Shown here one piece after another: positions 54,588-63,939 of a DNA stretch of 64,000 nt. The position numbers and the translations under genes are program-made. Numbering within the stretch: position 1 is the first letter of the stretch; each line of letters begins with the position of its first letter. The stretch is from Methanolobus sp. (lineage in GTDB: Archaea > Halobacteriota > Methanosarcinia > Methanosarcinales > Methanosarcinaceae), in the NCBI RefSeq assembly GCF_016278385.1, contig NZ_JADQBY010000005.1:37469-101468 (forward strand), read 5' to 3'. The notes beneath the pieces are model-generated. The model did not search any database. It worked only from the letters and a program-made list of their open reading frames with translations, and was not told the origin of the DNA.

Positions 54588-57500
54588 GTGAACATTATAG
54601 TCATTAATGAGAATGGTGCAGGCGAAGAGCAAACTCAATCGTCAAAAGAGAAAAAGATCTCTGCTGAGGCGGATGCATCTGCAAACATCTCCCATCATGG
54701 CGAATTTCCCGTTGTAGGTATTGGTGCGTCGGCTGGTGGGCTGGCTGCATTGGAGAAATTCTTTTCAGCGGTACCTACAGATAGCAGTCTGGGAATTGCC
54801 TTTGTCATAGTGCAGCATATGTCACCCGACCACAAAAGCATGCTTTCTGAAATTATCAGGCGCTTTACAAAGATGCAGATATATGATGTCAAGGATGGAA
54901 TGGGTGTCAGACCGGATTGCGTGTATATTATCCCTCCCAACCAGGATATGATCATTATGGATGGCATATTGCACCTGATGGAGCCGGCTGAGAAGCGTGG
55001 ACATCGTATGCCAATTGATTCCTTTTTCCATTCTCTGGCATCAGATTGTCATGAGTGGGCCATTGGTGTAATACTCTCAGGTACTGGCAGTGACGGTACC
55101 GCTGGCGTGAGAACTATCAAAGCAGAAGGTGGTATGATAATGGGACAGAGTCCGGAATCCAGCGACTACAATGGCATGCCTCTCAGTGCTATTGACACAG
55201 GTCTGGTGGACTACGTACTGGAGCCTTCAGAGATGCCAGCTCAACTCCGTGATTACGTATCCCAGATATATGTGTCCCAAACATCTGATGAAAAACCACT
55301 TCCAGTTCACAAAACGGAAGAAACGATGCAAATCATCTTCAATGAACTGCTTGTCCAGACCGGTCATGACTTCTCACAGTATAAGCAGAAAACATTGGAT
55401 CGTCGTATAAGGCGTCGCATGGTCGTCAACAACATCAAGCGCATGGAGGGGTACGCACACTACTTGCAGCAAAAACCGGAGGAAGTGCAGGCTCTTTTTC
55501 GTGATATCCTGATCAATGTCACAAATTTCTTCCGTAATCCTCGGGTCTTTGAGGTACTTCAGGAAAAAGTGGTTCCAAAACTATTTGAAGACAGATTCCC
55601 CGGTACGGAAGTGCGTATCTGGGTTGTAGGTTGCTCCACGGGTGAAGAGGCATATTCCATCGGTATTCTGATCCATGAGCATATGATAAAGTCAAAGCAG
55701 AATATTAAAATACAGATATTCGCCACCGATATTGACAGCAGAACAATCGAGCGTGCCCGCAAAGGTGTCTATCCAGGCAGCATTTCTTCCGATATCTCAC
55801 CTGAAAGGCTGGAGCAGTTTTTTACTCATGACCTCGAAGCCAATACTTACACCATCCAGAAAAATATCCGTGACATGATGATCTTTTCCGAACAAGATGT
55901 AATCCAGGATCCGCCGTTCTCCAAACTTGATTTTATCAGTTGCCGCAACCTGTTGATCTATATGAACAAGGAAATGCAGAAGAAGCTCATTCCTATGTTC
56001 CATTATGGACTGAATCCGGGCGGATTTCTTTTGCTTGGTTCTTCCGAAAGCATTGGGGAATTCTCTATGTTTTTTGATACCCTGGATCGACAGTCCAAAT
56101 TATATCAAAGCAAGGTCTTCAATGGTGACTATCGCCATTCGATAGGTAAATATTTTCCCTCTCCTGTGGGAATCGAAACACCACTTCAGCTCTCCGATAA
56201 ACATCTCGGTAAGAAAAGATTCCAGATGCGTGAACTGGCTGAAAGGAAGTTGCTGCAACAATATGCTCCTGCAGGTGTGCTGGTCAACGAACGCGGTGAT
56301 ATCCTCTATCTTCATGGGCGTACAGGTTTGTATCTTGAAATGGCCCCCGGTGAACCTGCTAACAACATTCTGAAGATGGCCCGCGAGGGGCTGCGGCCGG
56401 CATTGACCACTGCCCTGAGCAAAGCAATGATCAGTAAAGAACAGATAACACATTCCGGAGTCAGGGTCAAGACAAACGGCAACTTTACGACAGTCGATCT
56501 GACGCTTCGACCTGTGGAAGAATCTACTGATCAAAATTTGTTCATGGTTACTTTTGACGTACCGCCAAAGTCCGGGAAAAGTGATGGTCATGTGGCTGAA
56601 GAGAATATTGTTGTGGCTATATCGGGGGAGGAAGAAAACGTTTCAGCTCTCAAAGAGGAACTAATGACCATGGAAGAATATCTCAGGGCTTCTAATGAAG
56701 AACTGGAAGTTTCTAATGAAGAGCTGAGATCCTCCAACGAAGAAATGCAGTCAATGAACGAGGAACTGCAATCCACGAACGAAGAACTGGAAACCTCCAG
56801 AGAGGAATTACAATCTGTCAACGAGGAACTGTCCACTGTCAATAACGAACTTCAGGCCAAGGTGACAGAGCTTTCTGGGGCCAATGAAGACATGAACAAC
56901 TTACTGGCTTCTACGGGTGTGGGAATTGTGTTTGTGGACAATCAGCTATGTATCCAGCGCTTTACCCCTGCCGTCACAAAGGTTATGAACCTGATTCCTT
57001 CGGATGTGGGAAGGTCTATAGGGCATACGGTTTCCAATTTTACAGGCTATGATCGTTTGATACCGGATATACAGTCCGTACTTGACAACCTGGTCCCTCT
57101 GGAGACAGAGGTTCATACACACAGCGACGAGTGGTACACTGTAAGGATGCGTCCCTACCGGACAATGAAGAACACCATTGAAGGAGTGGTTATCACATTC
57201 CTGAAACAGACGGAGATCCTGCGCCGCTTGGCCGCGGTGGTACGCGATTCGCTTGATGCTATAACCTTACAGGATAAGGGTGGTCATATCCTCGCGTGGA
57301 ATCCTATGGCTGGGAAAATGTACGGTTGGAGCGAAGCAGATGCGTTGAACATGAATGCCAGCAGAATGGTCCCGGAGGATAGAATAGAAGAATCCCTGGC
57401 CATGATGACAGAACTTGTTAAAGGTGATACCCCTGAACCTTATCAGACACAGAGGATTACCAAAGATGGACGCGTCCTTGATGTATGGGTGATAGCAACT

Positions 57501-57605
57501 CCCTTGGTCAACGAAGATGGTGAAGTGTATTCGGTCGCAAGCACTGAGCGTGAGATAAAATCTGAAGACAGGCAGAAAGATATCAATAGAACTAAATCTC
57601 AATAA
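54588..57605 (+). CDS. CheB-CheR hybrid with coiled coil and two PAS domains
   Basis: 1005 residues. CheB methylesterase (about 45-230) with catalytic Ser in GIGASAGGLAALEKF, His in VQHMSPDHKSM and Asp in GTGSDGTAGV; CheR methyltransferase (about 245-505) with SAM motif VVGCSTGEEAYSIG; a long repetitive coiled coil (about 685-760, NEELxxxNEEL units); then two PAS domains (near 770-870 and 880-995). It lacks a kinase domain. No che operon, receptor or flagellum genes are nearby, so it is an orphan; it may modify unlinked receptors or other targets. GTG start follows GAAGG but with minimal spacing. Its 3' end overlaps the convergent regulator by 14 bases. Confidence 0.85.
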   Translation: MNIIVINENGAGEEQTQSSKEKKISAEADASANISHHGEFPVVGIGASAGGLAALEKFFSAVPTDSSLGIAFVIVQHMSPDHKSMLSEIIRRFTKMQIYDVKDGMGVRPDCVYIIPPNQDMIIMDGILHLMEPAEKRGHRMPIDSFFHSLASDCHEWAIGVILSGTGSDGTAGVRTIKAEGGMIMGQSPESSDYNGMPLSAIDTGLVDYVLEPSEMPAQLRDYVSQIYVSQTSDEKPLPVHKTEETMQIIFNELLVQTGHDFSQYKQKTLDRRIRRRMVVNNIKRMEGYAHYLQQKPEEVQALFRDILINVTNFFRNPRVFEVLQEKVVPKLFEDRFPGTEVRIWVVGCSTGEEAYSIGILIHEHMIKSKQNIKIQIFATDIDSRTIERARKGVYPGSISSDISPERLEQFFTHDLEANTYTIQKNIRDMMIFSEQDVIQDPPFSKLDFISCRNLLIYMNKEMQKKLIPMFHYGLNPGGFLLLGSSESIGEFSMFFDTLDRQSKLYQSKVFNGDYRHSIGKYFPSPVGIETPLQLSDKHLGKKRFQMRELAERKLLQQYAPAGVLVNERGDILYLHGRTGLYLEMAPGEPANNILKMAREGLRPALTTALSKAMISKEQITHSGVRVKTNGNFTTVDLTLRPVEESTDQNLFMVTFDVPPKSGKSDGHVAEENIVVAISGEEENVSALKEELMTMEEYLRASNEELEVSNEELRSSNEEMQSMNEELQSTNEELETSREELQSVNEELSTVNNELQAKVTELSGANEDMNNLLASTGVGIVFVDNQLCIQRFTPAVTKVMNLIPSDVGRSIGHTVSNFTGYDRLIPDIQSVLDNLVPLETEVHTHSDEWYTVRMRPYRTMKNTIEGVVITFLKQTEILRRLAAVVRDSLDAITLQDKGGHILAWNPMAGKMYGWSEADALNMNASRMVPEDRIEESLAMMTELVKGDTPEPYQTQRITKDGRVLDVWVIATPLVNEDGEVYSVASTEREIKSEDRQKDINRTKSQ

Positions 57606-58377
57606 TAGGCACTGAATGTCGCTTATAATATTCGAATAACTCTTTACCCCACTCAAGAGCAGCCGGACCTGAAAAGGATATATTTTTGTTATCATGCACA
57701 TCTTCCAGTGTAAATAACCTGAATTTAATGGATTGGCCGGCTACAGTAAAGGAAATGAAGCCAGGATTTTCAGGATACAGGTAAAGCGAGATAAGGTTCA
57801 GGTCTATTAGTTCCTTAAAGTCGTCATAGTATTCCTGTTTAGCCTTTTTATAAACTTCTTGAGTCATGATGACTGATACTTCCGTAACATAATCTGTCAT
57901 CTGCACATAGAAATTGTGAAATGCAGGATGTAGGGTTGATGTGATCTCTAACCACTCGTGTGATTCCAGGGCCTTTCCATAAAATTCCTTATCGACATCA
58001 TAGAAATCCTCTGCGGAGATATTCGTTACTTTACATATCCCTACACCAGGTAATTTCTTTAGAAGTAATGGTGGAATGAAATCGATGAAATGGGTCCCAA
58101 AATATTCACAATTACCACCAAACATGTCAGCAGTAGTCAAAAAAGATACCATTTCCTCGACGATCAACTTTCCGATTGTTGTTAATTCATAAGTGTCCCG
58201 TGACTTGGATATAAGACTATTTTGTTTAAGTATCTTTATCTGTGGAAGCAACGCTGATCTGGTAGTATCCAGTGATTCAAGGAGTGTTTTCATTTCCTGA
58301 GGTCCTTCCTGCAATAGCAAAAGTACGTTTTTCCTCTTGTTGGATGCAAGTAGTACTTCAGTAATTTGCATTTTCAT
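57592..58377 (-). CDS. HTH transcriptional regulator with FilR1/DUF1724 sensor domain
   Basis: 261 residues. N-terminal winged helix (VLLASNKRKNVLLLLQEGPQ...LPQIKILKQNSLI...YELTTIGKLIVEEM, about 5-85), and C-terminal FilR1 (DUF1724) domain ending FSGPAALEWGKELFEYYKRH. These regulators are numerous in methanogens; ligands are unknown. Chosen start: ATG at 58377 with GGGGAT about 8 bases before. A leaderless ATG at 58431 with a TATA box (near 58451-58460) is also possible and adds 18 residues. Confidence 0.82.
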   Translation of the reverse strand: MKMQITEVLLASNKRKNVLLLLQEGPQEMKTLLESLDTTRSALLPQIKILKQNSLISKSRDTYELTTIGKLIVEEMVSFLTTADMFGGNCEYFGTHFIDFIPPLLLKKLPGVGICKVTNISAEDFYDVDKEFYGKALESHEWLEITSTLHPAFHNFYVQMTDYVTEVSVIMTQEVYKKAKQEYYDDFKELIDLNLISLYLYPENPGFISFTVAGQSIKFRLFTLEDVHDNKNISFSGPAALEWGKELFEYYKRHSVPIIEI

Positions 58378-58431
58378 TAAGTCAATCCCCATGGCAAGAA
58401 AGGCGAGATGAGGTAATACCCCAATAGACAT

Positions 58432-58752
58432 TGTTAAGATATGCCGTAAAGGTATATAGAATAAACAGGGGTCTGAAATTCATTTTCAATATTCATTTTC
58501 AATATTCATTTTCAATATTCAGGCCAGAATCGGTTTGCCTGAAACGACGATGGAAGTTATTCTGTTTTTGATTGAGCATCTGATATCCATTTTGTAACCG
58601 GTCTGTCAAACATTCTTATCTATAATGAGGATGGAATTTCCATGTTCAGTAGATGAATGAAATACAAAAAGCAAGCTGGCAAATCGCGCTTTAAATGTCA
58701 CTTGTGCTTCCCACTTAATTACAGTACTAAATGTAAACAATAATCACACAGA
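58432..58752. other. Intergenic region upstream of the FilR1 regulator
   Basis: About 320 bases with no gene. It contains the 13-bp tandem repeats at 58478-58521. A 19-codon frame near 58615 is too short to support. Confidence 0.4.
58478..58521. repeat. 13-bp tandem repeat, about 3.4 copies
   Basis: ATTCATTTTCAAT repeats three times (58478-58516) followed by a partial fourth copy (ATTCA). It lies about 50-90 bases upstream of the FilR1 regulator's first ATG, so it could be a binding-site array. Confidence 0.6.
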
Positions 58753-58796
58753 TAAATTAAAAAATTAAAGGTTTCACCTTACTCTCAACCTTTAAT
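58753..58796 (-). terminator. Terminator of the tatD-MBL-ygiQ operon
   Basis: On the minus strand ATTAAAGGTT and AACCTTTAAT pair (58796-58787 with 58773-58764) around a 13-base loop, followed by TTTTTTAATTT. Confidence 0.65.
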
Positions 58797-58834
58797 GTTT
58801 GAGGATTGCATCAGCCAGTTCCAGTTGTTCCATT

Positions 58835-60688
58835 CTACCATCCTCTGTTTCCTCCCTTTTTCCGATTTATAAGGCAATTCCAGGAATTTCCAACAAGATC
58901 AAGCCGTTTGGCACGCTTTAGTCCCTCGTAAACAAGATTATAGTTTGCCGGTTCCTTATAGTGTAACATTGCCCTCTGGATACTCTTTTCCTTTTGAGTG
59001 GTAGCTACGTAAATCTCCTTCCCGGTGAACGGGTCAAGTCCTGTATGGAACATACAAGTTGCAGAAGTCATGGGAGTAGGGGTGAAGTCCTGTACCTGTC
59101 TGGTGTACCTACCTGTATCTCTTATGTATTCTGCTGTTTCAATCATATCCTTAAGGGTACATCCGGGGTGACTTGACATGAGAAATGCCACAAGGTACTG
59201 GTCCTTGCCGAGTCTCTTGTTAATTTCCTTGTACTTCTGCTCAAATCTCTCAAAGACTTCCCTGTCAGGTTTTTTCATGACATCGGTAACATTGTCGCAA
59301 TAGTGCTCAGGTGCAACCTTGAGCTGTCCGCTGACATGGTGGGCGCATAGTTCCTCCATATACTCCTCATCAAGCAATGCAAGGTCATAACGCACTCCGT
59401 AGCCTACAAATACTTTTTTGATATCCGGCAGCTCCCTGAGCCTGCGCATAAGTTCTATGAGTTTTCTGTGACTGGTATCAAGTGAATGGCAGGCTTTTGG
59501 GTAAATGCATACCTTATCCTTGCAAACTCCTTTTTCCTCCCAGTTTTTGCAGTCCATTCCATACATATTAGCAGAAGGACCACCGAGTCCATTGATTGTT
59601 CCTTTGAAGCCATTTATATCCCTGAAGTTTTCCGCTTCCCTCAATATGGACTCAATACTGCGACTACGTATCATTCTTCCCTGATGCAGAGCAATGGCGC
59701 AGAATGCGCATGCTCCAAAGCACCCTCGGTGTGTGTTGATAGAGAATTTGACCATGTCAAGGGCAGGGACGATTTCCTCATAAGAGTGATGTGTCTCTCG
59801 TGTGAATGGAAGTTCGTACACGTGGTCCAGTTCCTCCTGTGTCAGAGGGCGCATAGGCTTGTTCTGGATCACCACTGTTTTTGGATGAACTTGTATAATG
59901 CCGTGGCCTCGTATGTGGTCCTGTTCTTCGTAGACAGTTTTGAATGTTTTAGCGTAGAGTTCCTTGTTATTTGAAACATCGTTATATGGTGCGATCTCTA
60001 TGCGGTCCTTAAGCAGTTCCTCATGCTTCTCTTTCCATGTTTTGATGTCTATCTTCCATGTAGTTCCTTCGATATCAGTGATATCTGAAACAGGTATTCC
60101 TTTATTGAGCTTGTCTGCTATTTCCCGTATCTGGAGTTCTCCCATGCCGTAAACGAGAATATCTGCAGGTGCGTCTGCAAGAATCGATTGGCGCACTTTG
60201 TCAGACCAATAGTCGTATTGGGCAAAGCGTCGCAGGGATGCTTCAATGCCACCGATAATTCTGGGAACTTCAGGATATGCTTCTCTCAGACGGTTGGAGT
60301 AGACAAGAGTTGCCCTGTTTGGACGAAGTCCCGGCTTATTTCCAGGGGAATATGCATCATCGTGGCGCAATCTCTTTGATGGGGTGTAGTTGCTGACCAT
60401 TGAGTCTGTATTTCCTGCGCTGATAGCGAAGAACAAACGCGGCTTACCAAGCTTTTTAAAGTCTTCAACATCGTCCCATTTTGGTTGTGCAATAACTCCT
60501 ACTCTGTATCCTGCATCTTCCAGCACCCTGCCTACGATGCTTGTTCCAAAACCTGGGTGGTCGACATATGCATCCCCTGTAACGATAATGACATCAAGTT
60601 CATCCCATCCTTTCTGTTTTGCCTCTTCAAGGCTCATGGGGAGAAATTTAGAGGAATTAGTTTGTCTACTTTTTTTATTATGTTTCAT
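58835..60688 (-). CDS. YgiQ family radical SAM protein
   Basis: 617 residues. B12-binding-like N-terminal region, then the radical SAM cluster motif STHRGCFGACAFCAIALHQG with CxxxCxxC near residue 315, and a long C-terminal domain including FTPTPMTSATCMFHTGLDPF. YgiQ/UPF0313 proteins are widely conserved but their substrate is not known. Last gene of a three-gene run tatD-MBL-ygiQ; 9 bases follow the MBL gene. A terminator follows at 58796-58753. Confidence 0.9.
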   Translation of the reverse strand: MKHNKKSRQTNSSKFLPMSLEEAKQKGWDELDVIIVTGDAYVDHPGFGTSIVGRVLEDAGYRVGVIAQPKWDDVEDFKKLGKPRLFFAISAGNTDSMVSNYTPSKRLRHDDAYSPGNKPGLRPNRATLVYSNRLREAYPEVPRIIGGIEASLRRFAQYDYWSDKVRQSILADAPADILVYGMGELQIREIADKLNKGIPVSDITDIEGTTWKIDIKTWKEKHEELLKDRIEIAPYNDVSNNKELYAKTFKTVYEEQDHIRGHGIIQVHPKTVVIQNKPMRPLTQEELDHVYELPFTRETHHSYEEIVPALDMVKFSINTHRGCFGACAFCAIALHQGRMIRSRSIESILREAENFRDINGFKGTINGLGGPSANMYGMDCKNWEEKGVCKDKVCIYPKACHSLDTSHRKLIELMRRLRELPDIKKVFVGYGVRYDLALLDEEYMEELCAHHVSGQLKVAPEHYCDNVTDVMKKPDREVFERFEQKYKEINKRLGKDQYLVAFLMSSHPGCTLKDMIETAEYIRDTGRYTRQVQDFTPTPMTSATCMFHTGLDPFTGKEIYVATTQKEKSIQRAMLHYKEPANYNLVYEGLKRAKRLDLVGNSWNCLINRKKGGNRGW

Positions 60689-60697
60689 ATTGCGTCC

Positions 60698-61336
60698 TTA
60701 GAGCAGCATGCTTTTGGACATGCGCAGGGAGAATTGTATCTGCGTGTTGACATCATTTGAGGTGACTTCCCCGTGTCCCGGGTAAAGTGTTTTGACATCA
60801 AGCTGCACAAGCTTGTTGATGGATTCGGTCAATTGTAAACGATTGCCGCTATCAAAATCCGTTCGTCCTATGCTTCCGTTGGGGAAGACTGTATCTCCTG
60901 AAAAGAGGCTCTTTGATTTTGCTTCATACAGGCAGATACCACCGGGTGTATGTCCGGGTGTGTGGATGACTTCAAGTTCTTCATTATCTCCTATGGGTAT
61001 CCTGTCACCTTCGCTGAGCAGTATATCAGGTTCAATGGAGGGTGCCTTGTATCCGAACATTGCAGCAGCGGTTATTGTATCGTTTTCAAGTAGGGGTGCA
61101 TCATCCTTGTGGATAGCTATCTTAGCGCCGCTCTTTGCTGCTATATCTTTTGCAGATGCTGTGTGATCATAGTGGCAGTGAGTGAGTATTATCAATTCAA
61201 GGTTCTTAATGTCGATAGTATTTTCGATAGCTGAAATAAGTCCTTCTGTGCTCATTCCAGTGTCTATCAGTATTTTTCCATTAATGAGATATGAATTGGC
61301 ATCGTAAAGGCCGATGTTGAAATGTTTGACCTGCAT
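60698..61336 (-). CDS. Metallo-beta-lactamase fold hydrolase (glyoxalase II-like)
   Basis: 212 residues. The zinc-binding motif LTHCHYDHTASAKD (HxHxDH) near residue 53, then IHTPGHTPGGICLY and LFSGDTVFPNGSIGRTDF, all typical of hydroxyacylglutathione hydrolase-like enzymes. Short for this class. Substrate unknown, since methanogens lack glutathione. ATG at 61336; 31 bases downstream of tatD and 9 upstream of the radical SAM gene. Confidence 0.88.
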   Translation of the reverse strand: MQVKHFNIGLYDANSYLINGKILIDTGMSTEGLISAIENTIDIKNLELIILTHCHYDHTASAKDIAAKSGAKIAIHKDDAPLLENDTITAAAMFGYKAPSIEPDILLSEGDRIPIGDNEELEVIHTPGHTPGGICLYEAKSKSLFSGDTVFPNGSIGRTDFDSGNRLQLTESINKLVQLDVKTLYPGHGEVTSNDVNTQIQFSLRMSKSMLL

Positions 61337-61367
61337 GTTTATTCTCCTATGTCAAAAAAGAATGGAT

Positions 61368-62126
61368 TTAGAGTTCAAATGCCCTGCGGGTATTTTGTAT
61401 TGTCGCCCTGGTGATATCAGTTTCTTCTAGTTCTTTGAGATTAGCTATCACCGAGACTGAATCAAGAACAAAAGATGGTTCATTCCTGCCTTTTCTTGGG
61501 GATAGGTATGGGCTATCAGTCTCAATGAGCATGTTCTCAAGGGGCAGGTTTTGAGCTATTGATTTGTGGTGTTCTGAAAAACATACGAGGGTGGGTACTG
61601 ATACGTAGTGTCCTGCATCAACGATGTTTTTCATGGTTTCAAGTGAACCGCCGTAGCAGTGAAAAACCACTCTGTTAAGGTCCTTTGTCATTTCCAGTGC
61701 AAGGTCTTCGCCGTTCCTGCCATGTATCACAAGGGTTTTGTTGTAGTTATCAGCTATTTCAATGACCTGTCTGAATACAGCTTCCTGCTTTTTTCTTCCG
61801 GTGTCCGTTGTGCAATAATAGAAATCAAGTCCAGCTTCTCCAATTCCCACTGCTTTTTCGATGTTACGTTCCATCTGTGATAGTATCTGCTTTATTTTTT
61901 CTTCGCTTGCATCAGGTACCATTTGGGGGCTGAGTCCGAGTGTGGCATGGACAAAATCATATTTTTTGGCGAGTTCAAGGGAATCTACATTTGTTTTGTA
62001 GTCTATGCCTGAGTTAATCATTTGGACTACGCCACATTTTCTTGCTCTTTCAATTGTCTCGTGCCTGTCCTTGTTAAATTTAGGAAAATCAAGATGGCAA
62101 TGAGAGTCTATTACTTCATAATTCAT
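61368..62126 (-). CDS. tatD: TatD family metal-dependent hydrolase
   Basis: 252 residues. Amidohydrolase-fold nuclease family. Metal ligands: IDSHCHLDFPKF at the N-terminus, GIGEAGLDFYYC, FHCYGGSLE and LIETDSPYLSPRKGRNEPSFV near the end. TatD-like enzymes are 3'-5' exonucleases or deoxyribonucleases in characterised cases. First gene of the tatD-MBL-ygiQ operon. ATG at 62126. Confidence 0.92.
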   Translation of the reverse strand: MNYEVIDSHCHLDFPKFNKDRHETIERARKCGVVQMINSGIDYKTNVDSLELAKKYDFVHATLGLSPQMVPDASEEKIKQILSQMERNIEKAVGIGEAGLDFYYCTTDTGRKKQEAVFRQVIEIADNYNKTLVIHGRNGEDLALEMTKDLNRVVFHCYGGSLETMKNIVDAGHYVSVPTLVCFSEHHKSIAQNLPLENMLIETDSPYLSPRKGRNEPSFVLDSVSVIANLKELEETDITRATIQNTRRAFEL

Positions 62127-62204
62127 GTATATTCAATTATAATCTTATTATATAGATATGAATCTGTGATATGAATGGTTCAAAAAAGCGGTTTCCAGTA
62201 TCCA

Positions 62205-62247
62205 AATCTAAAAATAAAAAAGTTAAAGAACCGTGGATTCACGGTTC
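62205..62247 (-). terminator. Terminator after the isopropylmalate/citramalate synthase gene
   Basis: On the minus strand GAACCGTG pairs with CACGGTTC (62247-62240 with 62235-62228), loop AATC, then TTTAACTTTTTTATTTTT. It sits 16 bases past the stop. Confidence 0.8.
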
Positions 62248-62263
62248 AGGTTGTTAATTCTGG

Positions 62264-63827
62264 TTATTCCATGCTCCAAAGCTTCTTCTTTTCAAGAAGT
62301 ATGTTGATGGCTGTGATGAGCGCGTCCACAGATGCAGTTGCAATATCTGTACTGGCAGATTGTGCACTGGCTACACGGCCTTCTTCGTCCTCTACGGAAA
62401 TTGTAACTTCCGCAAGGGCGTCACTTCCTCCTGTTATTGCCTCGAGGCTGAAGTCACGTACTTTGACCTTGGTGTATCCGCCAATCATCAGTTCCACTGC
62501 TTTAAGGGCAGCATCTATTGGTCCTACTCCATAGTTGGATGCAACAGCTTCCTCGTCTCCTATCTTTGCCCGGACAACAGCGGTCGGTGTTGTGAGATTG
62601 CCGGTCATCAATGAGAACTCTTTCAGGATAATGGTCTCTTTTCCAAGGTTCCTGCCAAGGACGGCTGATGCTACTGCACGAAGATCTGCATCACATATGC
62701 GTTTGCCTTTGTTTGCTATGTCTTTTATTTTGGTAAGTATCTCATCGAGTTGTTCTTCGGTGGTGTCTATACCCATTTCTTCGAGTGATTTCTTGACTGC
62801 GTGCTTCCCAGCATGCTTTCCAACGACTATACGCCGTCTATGCCCTACCATTTCAGGGGTCATTATGCCGGGTTCAAATGTGTCGGATTTTTCAAGTACT
62901 CCATGGGTGTGTATGCCTGATTCGTGGGCAAATGCATTATCACCGACGATTGGGGTGTTTGGGGGCATGTGTATGCCTGTGAAGTTCTCAACCATCTTGG
63001 CAGTTTCAAGCATATATTCTGTCTTGATATTGGTTTTTGCACCATATATGGAATGCAGGCACATTACGACCTCGGCGAGGTTAGCGTTACCTGCACGTTC
63101 ACCTATTCCATTGACAGTTACCTGAATCTGGCTGGCACCAGCTTCTACTGCCATGAGGCTGTTTGCAACAGCAATTCCAAAGTCGTTGTGACAATGGACA
63201 TCAATTGGTATGTTCACGTGACTGTTGATGTTTTTTACAAGTTCGTACATTGAGGAAGGAGCCATTATGCCTACTGTGTCAGGTATGTTTATTATGTCAC
63301 AGCCTGCTCCTTCTACAGCGTTGTATACTTCTATAAGATAGTCAAGGTCAGTTCTGGTGGCATCCATGGCTGAGAACATACATTTTGCTCCGTGGTCTTT
63401 GATGTACTCAACGGCATTTACTGCCATGGTGATGACTTCTTCTCTGCTTTTCTTTATAGTATGTATCCTCTGGATATCAGAGGTTGATACAAATGTGTGT
63501 ACTACATCAACATTACAATCTATACATGCATCCAGATCTTTTGTAAGGACGCGGGCAAGACCACAGACATCGAGACTGAGTCCTTCGCTGGCTATGGCTC
63601 TTACATTTTGCTTTTCGCCTTCCGAAGATATTGGGAAACCAGCTTCGATCACGTCAACACCAAGTTTGTCCAGTTGACGGGCAATCTTGAGTTTTTGATC
63701 GTTGGTGAGTGATACGCCAGGTGTTTGTTCACCGTCACGCAGTGTCGTGTCAAAAATAGTCTTGTGTTTATTTATTAGCGGTTTATCGCTGTAAAAAGCG
63801 ATCCCTCAGTTCTACGGTTGAATTCAT
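62264..63827 (-). CDS. 2-isopropylmalate synthase/(R)-citramalate synthase, frameshifted N-terminus
   Basis: DRE-TIM metallolyase: FDTTLRDGEQTPGVSLT, HCHNDFGIAVANSLM and GNANLAEVVM, with the LeuA regulatory dimer domain at the C-terminus (EAITGGSDALAEVTISVEDE). Both leucine and isoleucine-route enzymes have this plan; the citramalate option is open. An ATG at 63827 with GGAG 8 bases upstream starts MNSTVELRDRF, but the frame is interrupted: the TTTTT run (63797-63793) must lose one base to continue as YSDKPLINKHKTIFDTTLRD. Without that, the first canonical start (GTG near 63652) would remove the catalytic N-terminus. Sequencing error or real mutation cannot be told apart. About 520 residues if corrected. 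Terminator at 62247-62205. Confidence 0.85.
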
Positions 63828-63878
63828 ATTAATCACTCCGCCTTGTTACTTATGTTATAAATATCCTCCGCAAAGGAA

Positions 63879-63900
63879 ATTAATATGTGTATTAATATGT
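63879..63900. repeat. Overlapping direct and inverted repeat in the leuA-like/RNA control region
   Basis: ATTAATATGT occurs twice (63879-63888, 63891-63900), and ATTAATA/TATTAAT (63879-63885, 63890-63896) form an inverted repeat. It lies about 52 bases upstream of the synthase start; possible operator. Confidence 0.4.
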
Positions 63901-63939
63901 TTAATCAAGGGGATAATAATCCTTTCTCCCGCAACGCTT

